Shown here piece by piece: positions 8,902-17,012 of a DNA stretch of 22,333 bases. Every line of letters starts with the position of its first letter. The first letter of the stretch is position 1. The notes below the pieces were generated by a model that saw only the letters and a program-made list of their open reading frames with translations, was not told the origin of the DNA and ran no database searches. This DNA comes from Nemertoderma westbladi (taxonomy: Eukaryota; Xenacoelomorpha; Nemertodermatida; Nemertodermatidae), in NCBI GenBank assembly GCA_032718475.1, contig JAUCBJ010001609.1, positions 1-22,333 on the forward strand. Direction: 5' to 3'. A program made the position numbers and the translations under genes.

Positions 8902-8915
8902 GGGGGGGGGGGGGG
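8902..8915. repeat. G14 homopolymer at the B1/C1 junction
   Basis: Fourteen consecutive G residues exactly between the family-B 3' region (TTTTAGAGGTGT) and the start of family C. Similar G or C runs mark other repeat boundaries in the window (12852-12864, 9784-9804, 5350-5364). Confidence 0.95.
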
Positions 8916-9142
8916 ATCAATACGAACAATATACATATCATAGTCTACAGAAACATCAAGTCTTTCATTAACAATATGAACCTTACATACCTGGCTGGCC
9001 GCGTAAACTCACGTTTACCGTTCGGCGCCCATCTACACAACGCCGTTACCGTAACATTTTTTGTTCACAAAATGAATTTCCTATTCGTTCTTGCTGTGAC
9101 AGATCGATTCGATAAGATTCGCACTACTGTAACGCAAGACAA

Positions 9143-9657
9143 CTAACTCATTTGGTTTTCTAAAATCGACAATAACTTATGATGATTATGGTCAACAGTA
9201 TCGAATGCGACACATAAATCTAATGTTATTAATAAGACTGCCGATCCATCATCGATGGATCGATATTAAGAATCTCTACATTCAGCAACCTTTCTTTGAG
9301 TAGTGGATTAAGAATGTTGTTTTTGAAAAGTGAAGGTTCTGTTGCCATTGTGAAAGACAAATATATTATTATCACAAAGATTGGTAACAAAACTCCCATG
9401 CCGCATCTAAGCATCGATGATAGCAAAGGTTCATTGCAGCTAGTTTTAAGTTTCGAATCATTCAATAATTCATACAGATGAATTGATTCATTGAACTTTT
9501 CAACTGAATATACCAGATGTAGATCACAATCGTTAACAGTCAAATCTGAATTAGTTTCTAGAACTTCACGAATTCCTGATACTTTACCATCAAAGAAATA
9601 AGCAAAGGAATCAGCCAACTCCATTTCGGATTAAGTATCAAACTGCGGTAACTTTTT
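9143..9657 (-). pseudogene. LINE (L2/CR1-like) reverse transcriptase fragment in C1
   Basis: The minus strand reads KKLPQFDT, stop, MELADSFAYFFDGKVSGI, then LFKNNILNPLLKERLLNVEI. After a frame change it reads SAVLLITLDLCVAFDTVDH, the RT motif A with both expected aspartates, ending at a TAG (9145-9143). The NFRPV...LSKI...EKV RT motif present in C2 is deleted here (junction at 9259-9264). This is the linker and N-terminal RT of a non-LTR retrotransposon, 5' and 3' truncated and inactive. Clade assignment rests on motif style only. Confidence 0.75.
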
Positions 9658-9783
9658 ATAGGTGACAGGAAAATAAATATGGGGGGCCATTGTATCGGTA
9701 AGTGCGGAGATGTGCTGTGGAACGATCTATGGATGTTTGTATGTATGTGAACTATGAATGTAACCGATATGGAACACTCCACA

Positions 9784-9804
9784 CCCCCCCCCCCCCCCCC
9801 CCCC
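9784..9804. repeat. C21 homopolymer inside family C (C1)
   Basis: Twenty-one C residues followed by TCTCCCCCAACCATCCCACG. In C3 the copy begins at this same C-rich tract (about 14234), and in C2 the tract is C11-A-C14 (19127-19152). It behaves as a breakpoint. Confidence 0.95.
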
Positions 9805-10043
9805 TCTCCCCCAACCATCCCACGCACAGATAACCGTACATTGTTGCATCATAGCTGGAATCTTTATCATTGCGTTTAAGGCTATTATATTTAGTTAATA
9901 CGGATATGTGTAATGTAAAAAATAATTACAATACATTCCTATCATTCTTTTTAAATACTGTACAGTACACAGCTGCTTTTTTATTTTGTTCGTATAACTG
10001 CAGTAAGGAAATACTGTAGTTTGACTTAATTGTAATACAATCT

Positions 10044-10310
10044 ATGCCACCACAGCTACATACTGTACATTACAACAAACTGACTTGTGTAAGGAATACA
10101 CTGCCACATTGCATTCGGGCGAGGCATTCTATTGGACCAACAACAGGATGTTTAGTTTCAGAGATATTAAAATCAAATACATTTAGTTACAATGATGGAT
10201 TCTGTGGAAGTAATAATTCATTTTTGGATGCAAGAAGGAATGAACCCTTCCCTACATACAGTAGATACTTTAAAGCTAACCCAGAAACTCATGAGATTGA
10301 GCTAGAATAG
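10044..10310 (+). CDS. Unrecognised 88-codon ORF repeated in C1, C3 and C2
   Basis: It includes RARHSIGPTTGCLVSEIL, then GSNNSFLDARRNEPFPTY and SRYFKANPETHEIELE before a TAG. I recognise no family. Copy C3 (17013-17279) keeps the frame even though it has a one-base deletion and a one-base insertion about 10 bases apart. In C2 the frame is broken near its start. The start codon region includes TACTGTA, which is absent in C2, so the true beginning is doubtful. It may be an exon fragment carried by the repeat or a chance ORF. There is no promoter or splice evidence. Confidence 0.3.
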   Translation: MPPQLHTVHYNKLTCVRNTLPHCIRARHSIGPTTGCLVSEILKSNTFSYNDGFCGSNNSFLDARRNEPFPTYSRYFKANPETHEIELE

Positions 10311-10734
10311 CGAATTCAAGGTAAATCGTTTTAGCAACTAATTTAAGATTGAAGGTGGGACATTGAATTCCTGGAATTTGTTTTGTCACAGATTAGCATT
10401 ACCTTCTCTTGCAGTGATTTTTTCCATTTCGCACTTTAGCAAGTTGGTGATAAGGCGGCACCATTATTGTTATATTATTTGTAAACAACAACACAAATAA
10501 AGAATTTATCGCAATAAACTTTATACCGAATTTTGTAGATCATGAAATATTCAGATTCATATTTATTTTCCTAATTAACTCAAGTCAAATTAACTAACCA
10601 ACAGACGAAAAATGTACAGTACAAGATGAAGAAGATTCAAGATACAAGCACATTTATATAGTGTACAACTTAGGATAACAAAATAAAATGTTAAAAATTT
10701 CTGGCACCCAGTCATCAACTCTGCACATTCAGCG

Positions 10735-11174
10735 CCGCCTTCCTCGAAGCCAATAGCAAGAACCCGTAATGAACTTTGTGTTTTACTCGATAGATTTGGA
10801 GAACATACCCGTAAATGTAACCATGATGGTTGCATCCTCCGTCACCTTGAACCGAATGCACCCGCACCATGTTTTCATCCTCGGGAAACTCTCAGACTGG
10901 CCGCTAGATGTATCCAAGTTCGGCCATGATCAAACGAAATAACAATGACGGTCAGTGACCGTCATTCTGGTCGCAACTTAGTAGTCGACTGTGGTGCAGA
11001 TTACTCAGTCTACCCTGCCTCTGCCCACGACAACTGTTCAACTCTTGTACTGAGTCTTCCATAACCGCCAATGACACCATCATCCACACTTGGGGTACAC
11101 GAAACATCCCTCCTCTCCTAGGTCGTCGATCATCCACCCACGAGTTTCGTCTCGCTGATGATGGCGGTTCTCAA
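10735..11174 (+). pseudogene. Ty3/gypsy Gag C-terminus and protease fragment in C1
   Basis: From about 10861 the translation reads CFHPRETLRLAARC, comparable to the C-x-H...A..C knuckle before arthropod gypsy proteases. It continues VSDRHSGRNLVVDCGADYSV with YPASAHD. After a stop and frame change comes ITANDTIIHTWGTRN, then LLGRRSSTHEFRLADDGG. The retropepsin site appears as D-C-G (10987-10995) instead of D-T/S-G. Upstream LHIQRRLPRS (10724 on) may be the QRLP motif of Gag. A TAG interrupts this part in C1 (CAATAGCAA, near 10752) where C2 has CAG. Retropepsin would cleave Gag-Pol, but this copy is dead. Confidence 0.65.
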
Positions 11175-11724
11175 AATTGTTATTTCCAAAAATTTTTCAA
11201 AACTGTACATTCTATACAATGCCAATGGAAAGCCAGACTTGGACAATGTTAGGCAGTGCCTTAGCCATTACTGCCTAACACTGTAGCACTGTAGGCCTAC
11301 CGAATAGGATGGAACCATACCATTGATGGTATGGTACGGTAATTGATAGCGATCAAAGCAATTAATATACAGTGAAACGATGTGTTTGCTGCACAGAGAA
11401 TATTGTAACTCGCTCAATAAATTGGTCGGTAATTGATGTAATTTTCACAGTATAAACCCATTATTTCCCCCGCAAATCCAATTATTTCTAATGTACAACA
11501 CACAGCATGTAGGCTACAGTATGTTGCGCGCTGCTTTGTCGTTGCTTGTACAATTAACAATGTGAAATAATCCGGTATGTGCTATGGTGTCAAGATAAGA
11601 TAAAATATTATGCAGAAAATTTAATTATTCCTTAAAATCTAAGCTCCTCTCTCTTGGCTGTTACCTTATAAGGCAGGATTGAGACCGCCACAGTTATCCC
11701 AATGGTGAACACACCATAACTATC
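11175..11724. other. Non-coding part of C1 between gypsy protease remnant and minus-strand ORF
   Basis: No coding frame is supported. It contains imperfect inverted repeats (TTAGGCAGTG...CACTGTAGGC region, 11249-11300; ACCATACCATTGATGGTATGGT, 11313-11334) and TACAGTA. C2 carries the same sequence at 20505-21067 with small indels. Confidence 0.5.
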
Positions 11725-12027
11725 CTAACCTTTCTTCACATATCCCCAGCAGAAACCAGGAACCCATTGTACAACTGGGTTAGCGTGAACACCAATATCA
11801 GAAGAGTCTTGTTTATGGAAACAGCATTGCGAAATTTCTGCAGACTTTAGTCGAATTTTAACCTCTGCGTGCCGCCAAACGCTATTGCTAAAGAAGTTCA
11901 GTCGCTGTATCCACCCGGACGCAATGACAGTTTTATTTTTACGAGATCTTATTTGGTATACCCCTATGAATATTAGCCCGAATAAATAAACAGATCCAGA
12001 TAAATTTTCAAAAATGTACAGCCTCAT
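11725..12027 (-). CDS. Unrecognised minus-strand ORF, C-terminal part conserved with C2
   Basis: The last ~60 codons match C2 (21068-21343) with few changes, including SVWRHAEVKIRLKSAEIS, QCCFHKQDSSDIGVH and WVPGFCWGYVKKG before the stop. The N-terminal parts differ because of a one-base indel near the RKNK segment. No domain is recognised. It could be a fragment of an element protein or a chance frame kept by the recent duplication. Two copies are not enough to show selection. Confidence 0.25.
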   Translation of the reverse strand: MRLYIFENLSGSVYLFGLIFIGVYQIRSRKNKTVIASGWIQRLNFFSNSVWRHAEVKIRLKSAEISQCCFHKQDSSDIGVHANPVVQWVPGFCWGYVKKG

Positions 12028-12477
12028 TTATCAAGATTTGTATCGGTTAATACCTATTTAAAAATGCGAAAAATAAAGTTGAATTTTTGTTATAATTAGT
12101 CAGTTATGGTTAAGCCTATTTAGTTTAAGGTCTATTTAGTTTTTGGGATGGCTTAATTACAGGGGCCCTCCCAAGCACTGCAAAATCTCCTGAACCAGTT
12201 ACCAACGGGAAATTTGAAAGAAAAACATGTCACTTTTCTATAGCCGCAAAAATTCTATAAAGTTGGGTAAGACTTACCCAACTATACCCCCAGCATGTCT
12301 TCAGGCATGAGCCCTCCTAACTACCTCCCGGTGGTGGAGGAATATAATCGGCCTAGGTTTGTCCACCAAGTTATACCAAGGCCCTGGTCCAGGCAGGCTA
12401 TGTGAAGAGGAATTAATTCCTGAGCAACTCCCAACTTACCGACTTACAGGTCGGCCAAAAAGGTTTTCACAAAAAAA
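12028..12477. other. Right-terminal non-coding part of C1
   Basis: Conserved with 21344-21816 in C2. It contains a small hairpin AGTTGGGTAAG/CTTACCCAACT (12262-12284), partly deleted in C2, and a CGACTTACAGGTCGG hairpin near 12440-12455. I see no coding frame and cannot match it to a known small RNA. Confidence 0.45.
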
Positions 12478-12834
12478 TAGTGTTCAGTCCAAACTTTAGA
12501 CCAGTGGGGCAGATAATTTTCCTTTGAGCACCGCGTGATAAATCACCGACACTCAAAGTGAAATAGCACCAAATATGCACACCACCCAACCCCAATCAGT
12601 CCTGTTAACTATCACATCAACGGATCCACTTGAGACACTTTGCTCTCATGAACGGTTACTCTTTACTCTAATAACTTCCAATCCACATATAGTTGGGTAA
12701 AATTTATAACTTTTACCGCAAGGGACGAGTTACACAGATTCACCCGCAAGTGAACCAGACTTACCAGCATACAGCTGTTACCCTCGAGTATCTGGTTCGT
12801 CTACAATACAACACAAACAAATAACAAATAACAT
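12478..12834. other. Spacer between C1 and B2
   Basis: 357 bp with no counterpart elsewhere in the window. It includes AGTTGGGTAAAA (12691) resembling the C1 hairpin arm. No gene, tRNA or repeat is recognised. Confidence 0.5.
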
Positions 12835-14233
12835 TTAACCCTATTAAACACGGGGGGGGGGGGGATTCAATATGACTCCTCCCGTGGGTTTTTTGTTATA
12901 ACTCTGAAACAAACGCAGTGGGGGATCTGAAATTTTGTGACTTTTCTTAAAAATCTTTTATCTTCCTAATAGTGAAATCGGTTTTCAAAAATATTGGGAA
13001 GTTTTCGAGTTATAGCACAATTTTTTTAACCCCACTTTTGGCACTTTTTTTGAGGCGTTTTTTGAAAATTACATTTAATTAAATATGATTTGTAACATCT
13101 CTATTTTTGATTTGCACCGGTTTTTTGGTGATTGCAATTAGATGGAATTATTCTAAATAAATTTAGAAATTTCAAACTTGATTTTTCGGCTGGTGCCAAT
13201 TTTGGTGCCAGCACCAAATTTTGAAGTATGTCTATTTCGTAAATTGATTGTTTGAACTTTTTTTTTGCGCATAGGTGTTTTTGGGGTTGCACCAGGAGTA
13301 TCAAACTTGTATTTTGCGTCGCGGTGTGCAAAATTTGGTGCCAGCACGAGATTTTAAAATTCCATTCAATAGTTAAGTTGATTGTTACAACTTATTCCTC
13401 GCGTTTTGGAGGTTTATAGCGGTTCTGAATTCAATGAAATAAATAATTATCTAACTAGACATCTCAAACTTATATTGTTCGGAACTGGGTGGAAAAATAA
13501 TGTTTCCTTGTTTCTTGCGTTCAATTTCAAAATTTCAAAAGTTCAAAATTCAATGGAATATGTAAAAATTCCATTAGAGTTTTCAAACCTCTATTTTTCG
13601 CCGGTCGGTGAAAATTGTTGTGCCAGCACCAAATATTTGAAAATAAGCAAATTGATCTATAGATAGTATCACCTTGTTTCTTGCGTTATACCGGTTTATG
13701 CGGGTCCTGAATCCGATGGAATCAATAAAAACAGCACTGGACATCTCAAACTTGTACTTTTTGGTGATGGGTACGAAATTTGGTTCCCGCACCAAAATTT
13801 GCCATATTCCGCCGAAAAAAACAATTAGCAGAGATCTAGCAAATTAGAAATAGCATCGTATAAAAGAATTAAAAATGTTGTTTTCAAACTGAAAAGTGCT
13901 GGGTACTTGTTTTTTTTTCATTTTTTGCCTAAGTAGAGGACTAAAACAGCCATTTATGGTAATCAGATCATTTTTAAACAGTTTCCAATTGATTTTGCGC
14001 CCCAGAAAACTTGTATTGAAAAACAATTAGCCAAAAATTATAAATTTCAAATTTTATAAAAATTGTTCACTACTTGTTTGTAATTTTGGTGCAGCAAAAT
14101 AACCATCCCAATACTTTTTTTAGAAATTTTTTTTCGGTCGAATTAGAACTACTGTAGTAAGATCTACGTACAAACAAAATATCAGACGTTTTTGTTAAAA
14201 ATATGTAGATTTTAGAGGGAAGGGTCAATAAGA
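12835..14233 (+). mobile_element. piggyBac-like non-autonomous element, family B copy B2 (most complete)
   Basis: It begins at TTAA (12835-12838), then CCCTATTAAACACG, a G13 run and TTCAATATGACTCCTCCC. The left ~200 bp is the reverse complement of the right end of B3. Repeat cores start at 13204, 13337, 13619 and 13782, with one degenerate unit around 13490-13540. The right end has AGGGAAGGGTCAATAAGACC, an inverted version of the left palindrome, but the final GTTTAATAGGGTTAA expected by symmetry is missing where family C begins. No transposase. Confidence 0.75.
13204..13795. repeat. Palindrome-centred ~163-bp repeats in B2
   Basis: Cores GGTGCCAGCACC at 13204, GGTGCCAGCAC at 13337, TGTGCCAGCACC at 13619 and GGTTCCCGCACC at 13782. 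The last spacing is 163 bp. The first two are only 133 apart, and one unit between 13349 and 13618 has lost its palindrome. The overlapping ORFs are repeat translations. Confidence 0.75.
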
Positions 14234-14276
14234 CCACCCCCCTCTCCCCCTACCATCCCACATACAGATAACCGTA
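14234..14276. repeat. Family C copy C3, left piece
   Basis: It matches C1 from the C-rich tract (about 9800) to CAGATAACCGTA (ends 9837). The LINE-containing left third of family C is absent in this copy. The piece stops at the TA where the 2.6-kb element is inserted. Confidence 0.8.
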
Positions 14277-14297
14277 GGGTGAGTGAGGGAGACTTGA
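14277..14297 (+). repeat. Left TIR of the TA element
   Basis: Twenty-one bases identical to the reverse complement of 16841-16861. The outermost bases GGG differ from the CAG/CTG termini needed to leave TACTGTA footprints, so this element is not the source of those. Confidence 0.9.
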
Positions 14298-14744
14298 ACC
14301 CCAAAAGTTATAATCGCTCTAAAGAACAGATAAATGAATTTTTCAATGCCGTTTTAACTTTTTCACATTACATTTATGATTGCTATCATTATGTGAGAGT
14401 TTGAGAATTTCAACACTCTTAAACTTTTTTATTTATACCAATTATTCGTATTTACGAAAAAGCGTCAAGTCTCTCTCAATGGGGGGAGACTTGACACCCG
14501 GGTGGGAGACTTGAACCCCACCTCGCATTCTTGTAAATTCGTTCAAAAATGCAGAAGAAGTGTAATAATTACATGTTCAACATGTCTATTTTATAGTAGA
14601 GCAAAAAAATTCAAAAAATGCGATTGTTAAATTATTATCCAAAATTTGATACAAATTTAGGTGGTCGTTCACATGGTTCTCCCAGCAAGAACTGAATAAA
14701 TAATATTTCATTAAAATCGCATTAAAATTAAACGCGGTAAAATA

Positions 14745-15013
14745 CTTTTTATTAATGAATATCTTGTATAATTTTCAATCCAGGCATATATTGATTGTTT
14801 TCCTCTGCAATTCTATTGATGTGTGCCGCTTTCTGACGAAGTGGCTTCTTGTTTAACCTGTCAATCACCCAGTTGGCGGACTTTTTATTAATGAATATCT
14901 TTTATAATTTTCAATCCAGGCATATATTAATTGTTTTCCTGTAATTCTATTGATGTGTGCCGCTTTCTGACGAAGTGGCATCTTGTTTAACCTGTCAATC
15001 ACCCAGTTGGCGG
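14745..15013 (-). repeat. 136-bp tandem duplication with coding-like minus strand
   Basis: CTTTTTATTAATGAATATCT begins at 14745 and 14881, and both copies end at CACCCAGTTGGCGG. On the minus strand each copy opens ANWVIDRLNK and continues PLRQKAAHINRI before diverging in frame. This may be a remnant of a transposase or cargo exon, but I recognise no motif. Confidence 0.7.
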
Positions 15014-15078
15014 GCTACTAACTACATTGCAAAGAGGGAAGGAAGAGTTGGTTGGCTTGGCTTGGCTGGGTTTATCAA

Positions 15079-15108
15079 GGCCTCTCTCTCTCTCTATCTC
15101 TCTCTGGC
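15079..15108. repeat. CT-rich microsatellite
   Basis: CTCTCTCTCTCTATCTCTCTC, preceded by a GGCTTGGCTTGGCTGGG run. Simple sequence inside the TA element. Confidence 0.85.
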
Positions 15109-15174
15109 CACTCCATTGTATTCACATTCCATTGATACTGTAGCTTGGTCTGTGTAAGTGTCGATCAACTATGT

Positions 15175-15182
15175 AGTAGGAG
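15175..15182. other. Left 8-bp target-site duplication of FB2 (AGTAGGAG)
   Basis: Identical to 16396-16403 and at the same distance (seven bases) from the first repeat unit as on the other side. Confidence 0.65.
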
Positions 15183-15189
15183 GGATCTA

Positions 15190-15325
15190 GGACACTTCCC
15201 CCCCCCCCCGGACACTTCCCCCCGGACATCCCCCCCCCCGCCCAAGTAGGACACTTCCCCCCCGGACACTTCCCCCCCGGACACTTCCCACCCGGACACT
15301 TGCCCCCCGGACACTTCCCCCCCAG
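15190..15325 (+). repeat. FB2 left array, eight GGACACTTCCCCCCC-type units
   Basis: Three outer units, the interrupter GCCCAAGTA (about 15239-15247), then five inner units with minor variants (CCCACCC, TTGCCCCCC). C-run length varies from unit to unit, and assembly of these runs may be imprecise. Confidence 0.9.
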
Positions 15326-15499
15326 TTAAAGTGTTAAAATTAATCTGGGTGCATCAAAGCAATAAACAAAAGTTAAAGATGGTTACAGGACAAGTTGTAT
15401 CAAGACAAGTTTTTTCAAAATTATAAAAGAAACATTTTTATAGTCAAATTTTGTTTGTTTTTCTTTTAATTCCTTTAATTCTTTTAATTTCTTTTAATT

Positions 15500-15635
15500 G
15501 GGGGCTGCCGCCCCCAAACCCCCGCTTCTTTTGTTCGGGGCTACCGCCCCCAAACCCCCGCTTCTTTTCTTGGTGGCTGCCGCCCCCAAACCCCCGCTTC
15601 TTTTCTTGGGGGTTATCGCCCCCAGACCCCGGCAT
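15500..15635. repeat. Four ~36-bp G+C-rich repeats with hairpins
   Basis: GGGGGCTGCCGCCCCC, then AAACCCCCGCTTCTTTT, repeats at about 15500, 15536, 15572 and 15608. Each unit can form a GGGGGC/GCCCCC hairpin. The two overlapping ORFs (15444-15671 minus, 15451-15681 plus) are repeat translations. Confidence 0.9.
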
Positions 15636-16264
15636 TTCCCTGAGTGCCCGTGGTGAAAGACTTAAGACCACTTTGAAATAATTAATTCATGTTTGTATCA
15701 TCAGATAATAAATTGACTAAGCCTAAAGTAGGAGCTCTATTGAATGTTAACCAATTTAATATATAAATTACTACAATATTATATAATTCAACAAAATCCT
15801 ATTAAAAATATTGCAAGTATCCCGGAAGTATAATTAATTTATCAATATGTAATGCTGAACATAGAATACAGGTCGACGCATGTCGAGTTTACCCTGGAGA
15901 GGTATAATTTTGATTGCAACAATAAGATTCATCCCCATCTGCTACAATTTGAAGAAGACTATTACATAATAATACCTATAATTAAAACAATTAATTATTA
16001 TAATTCTATAGTTAATAAAAACAGTATATCAATCGGGGGATGGAATTTATAGGTCATCTAATATAATTAATTGTTTAAAGATTAGCAAACAATACGATGT
16101 AATTGCATTGATAAAACCCATAAATAAAACTTGGATATAAAATGTAAAATCGGGATGCAAAAGATCACTTTCTGAGCTACGAAAGGAAAATTGGATACAA
16201 CTTATCTGGATACAAGCGGTCCGTTTACCTTACAAAATGAAAAATACGAATGTGCGAAGTTAAG
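15636..16264. other. A+T-rich interior of FB2
   Basis: A small ORF (15852-16052, plus) reads MLNIEYRSTHVEFTLERYNF and onward, with no recognised family. It is followed by A+T-rich sequence without further features. Chance cannot be excluded. Confidence 0.35.
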
Positions 16265-16388
16265 ATCAGTCAGGGGGGAAGTGTCCGCGGGGGGGAAGTG
16301 TCTGGGGGGGAAGTGTCCGGGGGGGGAAGTGTCCTACTTGAGCGGGGGGGAACTGTCCGGGGGGGAAGTGTCCGGGGGGGAAGTGTCC
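16265..16388 (-). repeat. FB2 right array, inverted 15-bp units
   Basis: Reading inward on the minus strand there are three units, the interrupter GCTCAAGTA (about 16334-16342), then four units. ORFs at 16191-16400 and 16250-16447 (Gly/Glu/Val/Ser-rich) are translations of this array. Confidence 0.9.
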
Positions 16389-16403
16389 GAACACCAGTAG
16401 GAG

Positions 16404-16840
16404 TGTTCTTGTGTAATGGTTCTCTACGTGGGTGTATCTCTAGGTAGACGTCAGCCTTGAAGGCTTCAAGTCTCCCTCACACTCGGGCGTCATGTCTCCC
16501 CACATGGGCTTTTTTATATTAATTGATATAATTTCAAAACGGCTGAACCAAAACTGGAAAACAATATATGGCAGGATAGTGCAATAATTAGTCAAGACAT
16601 GTGAATTACAATTAACATACAGTAAAATAAGGATGCGAAATTTCATTCGTTGTAAAGGGCAAAAATTTACTTTTGAACCCAGAAAACGTTTATTGATACT
16701 AAAACAAAAAATAACCAAAAGGTAATAAAACATTGTTGCGCGGGTGTAGCCAACATGTATTTTACACATTTTTGTGTGGTATTGTTAAATAATTTACAAT
16801 AGTTTTTGAGTTATTAAAAAAAATCAAGTCTCCCCTAAAG
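16404..16840. other. Right subterminal region of the TA element
   Basis: Contains the inverted TCAAGTCTCCC motifs and an A+T-rich stretch. The 109-codon minus-strand ORF (16440-16769) has no recognisable motif and crosses the subterminal repeats, so I do not support it as a gene. Confidence 0.4.
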
Positions 16841-16861
16841 TCAAGTCTCCCTCACTCACCC
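16841..16861 (-). repeat. Right TIR of the TA element
   Basis: Perfect inverted partner of 14277-14297, followed by TA and then by family C sequence continuing exactly where the left piece stopped. Confidence 0.9.
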
Positions 16862-17012
16862 TACATTGTTGCATCATAGCTGGAATCTTTATCATTGCGT
16901 TTAAGGCTTAGTTAATAGGGATATGTGTAATGTAAAAAATAATTACAATACATTCCTATCATTCTGTTAAAATACAGCTGCTTTTTTATTTTGTTCGTAT
17001 AACTGCAGTACT

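Larger units (their letters stand above)
7884..8921 (+). mobile_element. piggyBac-like non-autonomous element, family B copy B1
   Basis: It begins GTAACCCTATTAAACATGGG, with GTAA (7884-7887) in place of TTAA, followed by the GGGGTCTATATGACC palindrome. Palindrome cores begin at 7936, 8101, 8261 and 8437. The distal part (8490-8895) is A+T-rich and aligns with 13800-14215 in B2. The right end is cut at a 14-base G run (8902-8915), after which family C begins. No transposase is visible. Confidence 0.75.
8922..12477. repeat. Large dispersed/tandem repeat family C, copy C1
   Basis: It aligns over its full length with C2 (18074-21816) from ACGAACAATATACATATC to AAAAGGTTTTCAC. Differences are scattered substitutions, small indels and a net 180-bp deletion in C1 at 9259-9264. 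It contains, in order: unclassified sequence, an L2/CR1-like LINE fragment, a long C run, a small repeated ORF, a gypsy Gag/protease fragment and a conserved minus-strand ORF. Confidence 0.9.
15183..16395. mobile_element. Foldback-like element FB2 (1,213 bp) with 8-bp target duplication
   Basis: Both ends are arrays of 15-bp units, GGACACTTCCCCCCC on the left (15190-15325) and the inverse on the right (16265-16388). Both arms carry the same interruption, (G)CCCAAGTA on the left and TACTTGAGC on the right, between the third and fourth unit from the outside. Outside the arrays both ends have seven more bases starting GG (GGATCTA; GGTGTTC on the minus strand). AGTAGGAG then flanks both sides (15175-15182 and 16396-16403). 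An 8-bp duplication fits hAT-, P- or Merlin-type integration, but no transposase is present. Confidence 0.75.
14277..16861. mobile_element. 2,585-bp TIR element with TA target duplication, non-autonomous
   Basis: The left end GGGTGAGTGAGGGAGACTTG and one further base is repeated exactly, inverted, at the right end (16841-16861), a perfect 21-bp TIR. TA flanks both ends (14275-14276 and 16862-16863), while C1 and C2 have a single TA at the same place (CCGTACATTG). Three copies of GGGAGACTTGA lie near the left end (14287, 14484, 14504), and three inverted ones near the right (16466, 16824, 16841). TA targeting points to Tc1/mariner-like or another TA-specific superfamily. I see no DD(E/D) transposase. 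It hosts FB2. Confidence 0.85.

Noticed and set aside
9558-9827. Minus-strand ORF beginning with a Gly-rich segment
   Set aside because: The Gly run is the translation of the C21 homopolymer, and the rest is out of frame with the LINE fragment.
10590-10835. Minus-strand ORF repeated at 17581-17838 and 19920-20165
   Set aside because: It is opposite the gypsy Gag-like reading (QRLP, CFHPRE) and its conservation follows from the recent duplication.
11135-11175. Possible hammerhead ribozyme (CTGATGA on the plus strand; GACGAAAC on the minus strand)
   Set aside because: The two core boxes fall on opposite strands and no stem arrangement joins them; the CTGATGA lies in the gypsy protease remnant.
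12280-12477. Candidate small nuclear or spliced-leader RNA in the conserved right end of family C
   Set aside because: Conserved between copies and with small hairpins, but no match to the U1, U2 or 5S sequences I can recall and no promoter element seen.
15444-15681. Two overlapping ORFs with Gly/Phe- and Pro-rich repeats
   Set aside because: Both are translations of the four 36-bp G+C-rich repeats on opposite strands.
16191-16447. Gly/Glu/Val/Ser-rich ORFs in two frames
   Set aside because: Translations of the FB2 right array; the similar peptides in two frames are explained by the repeat.
16440-16769. Minus-strand 109-codon ORF in the TA element
   Set aside because: It crosses the subterminal inverted repeats, has no transposase motif and is A+T-rich enough to be accidental.
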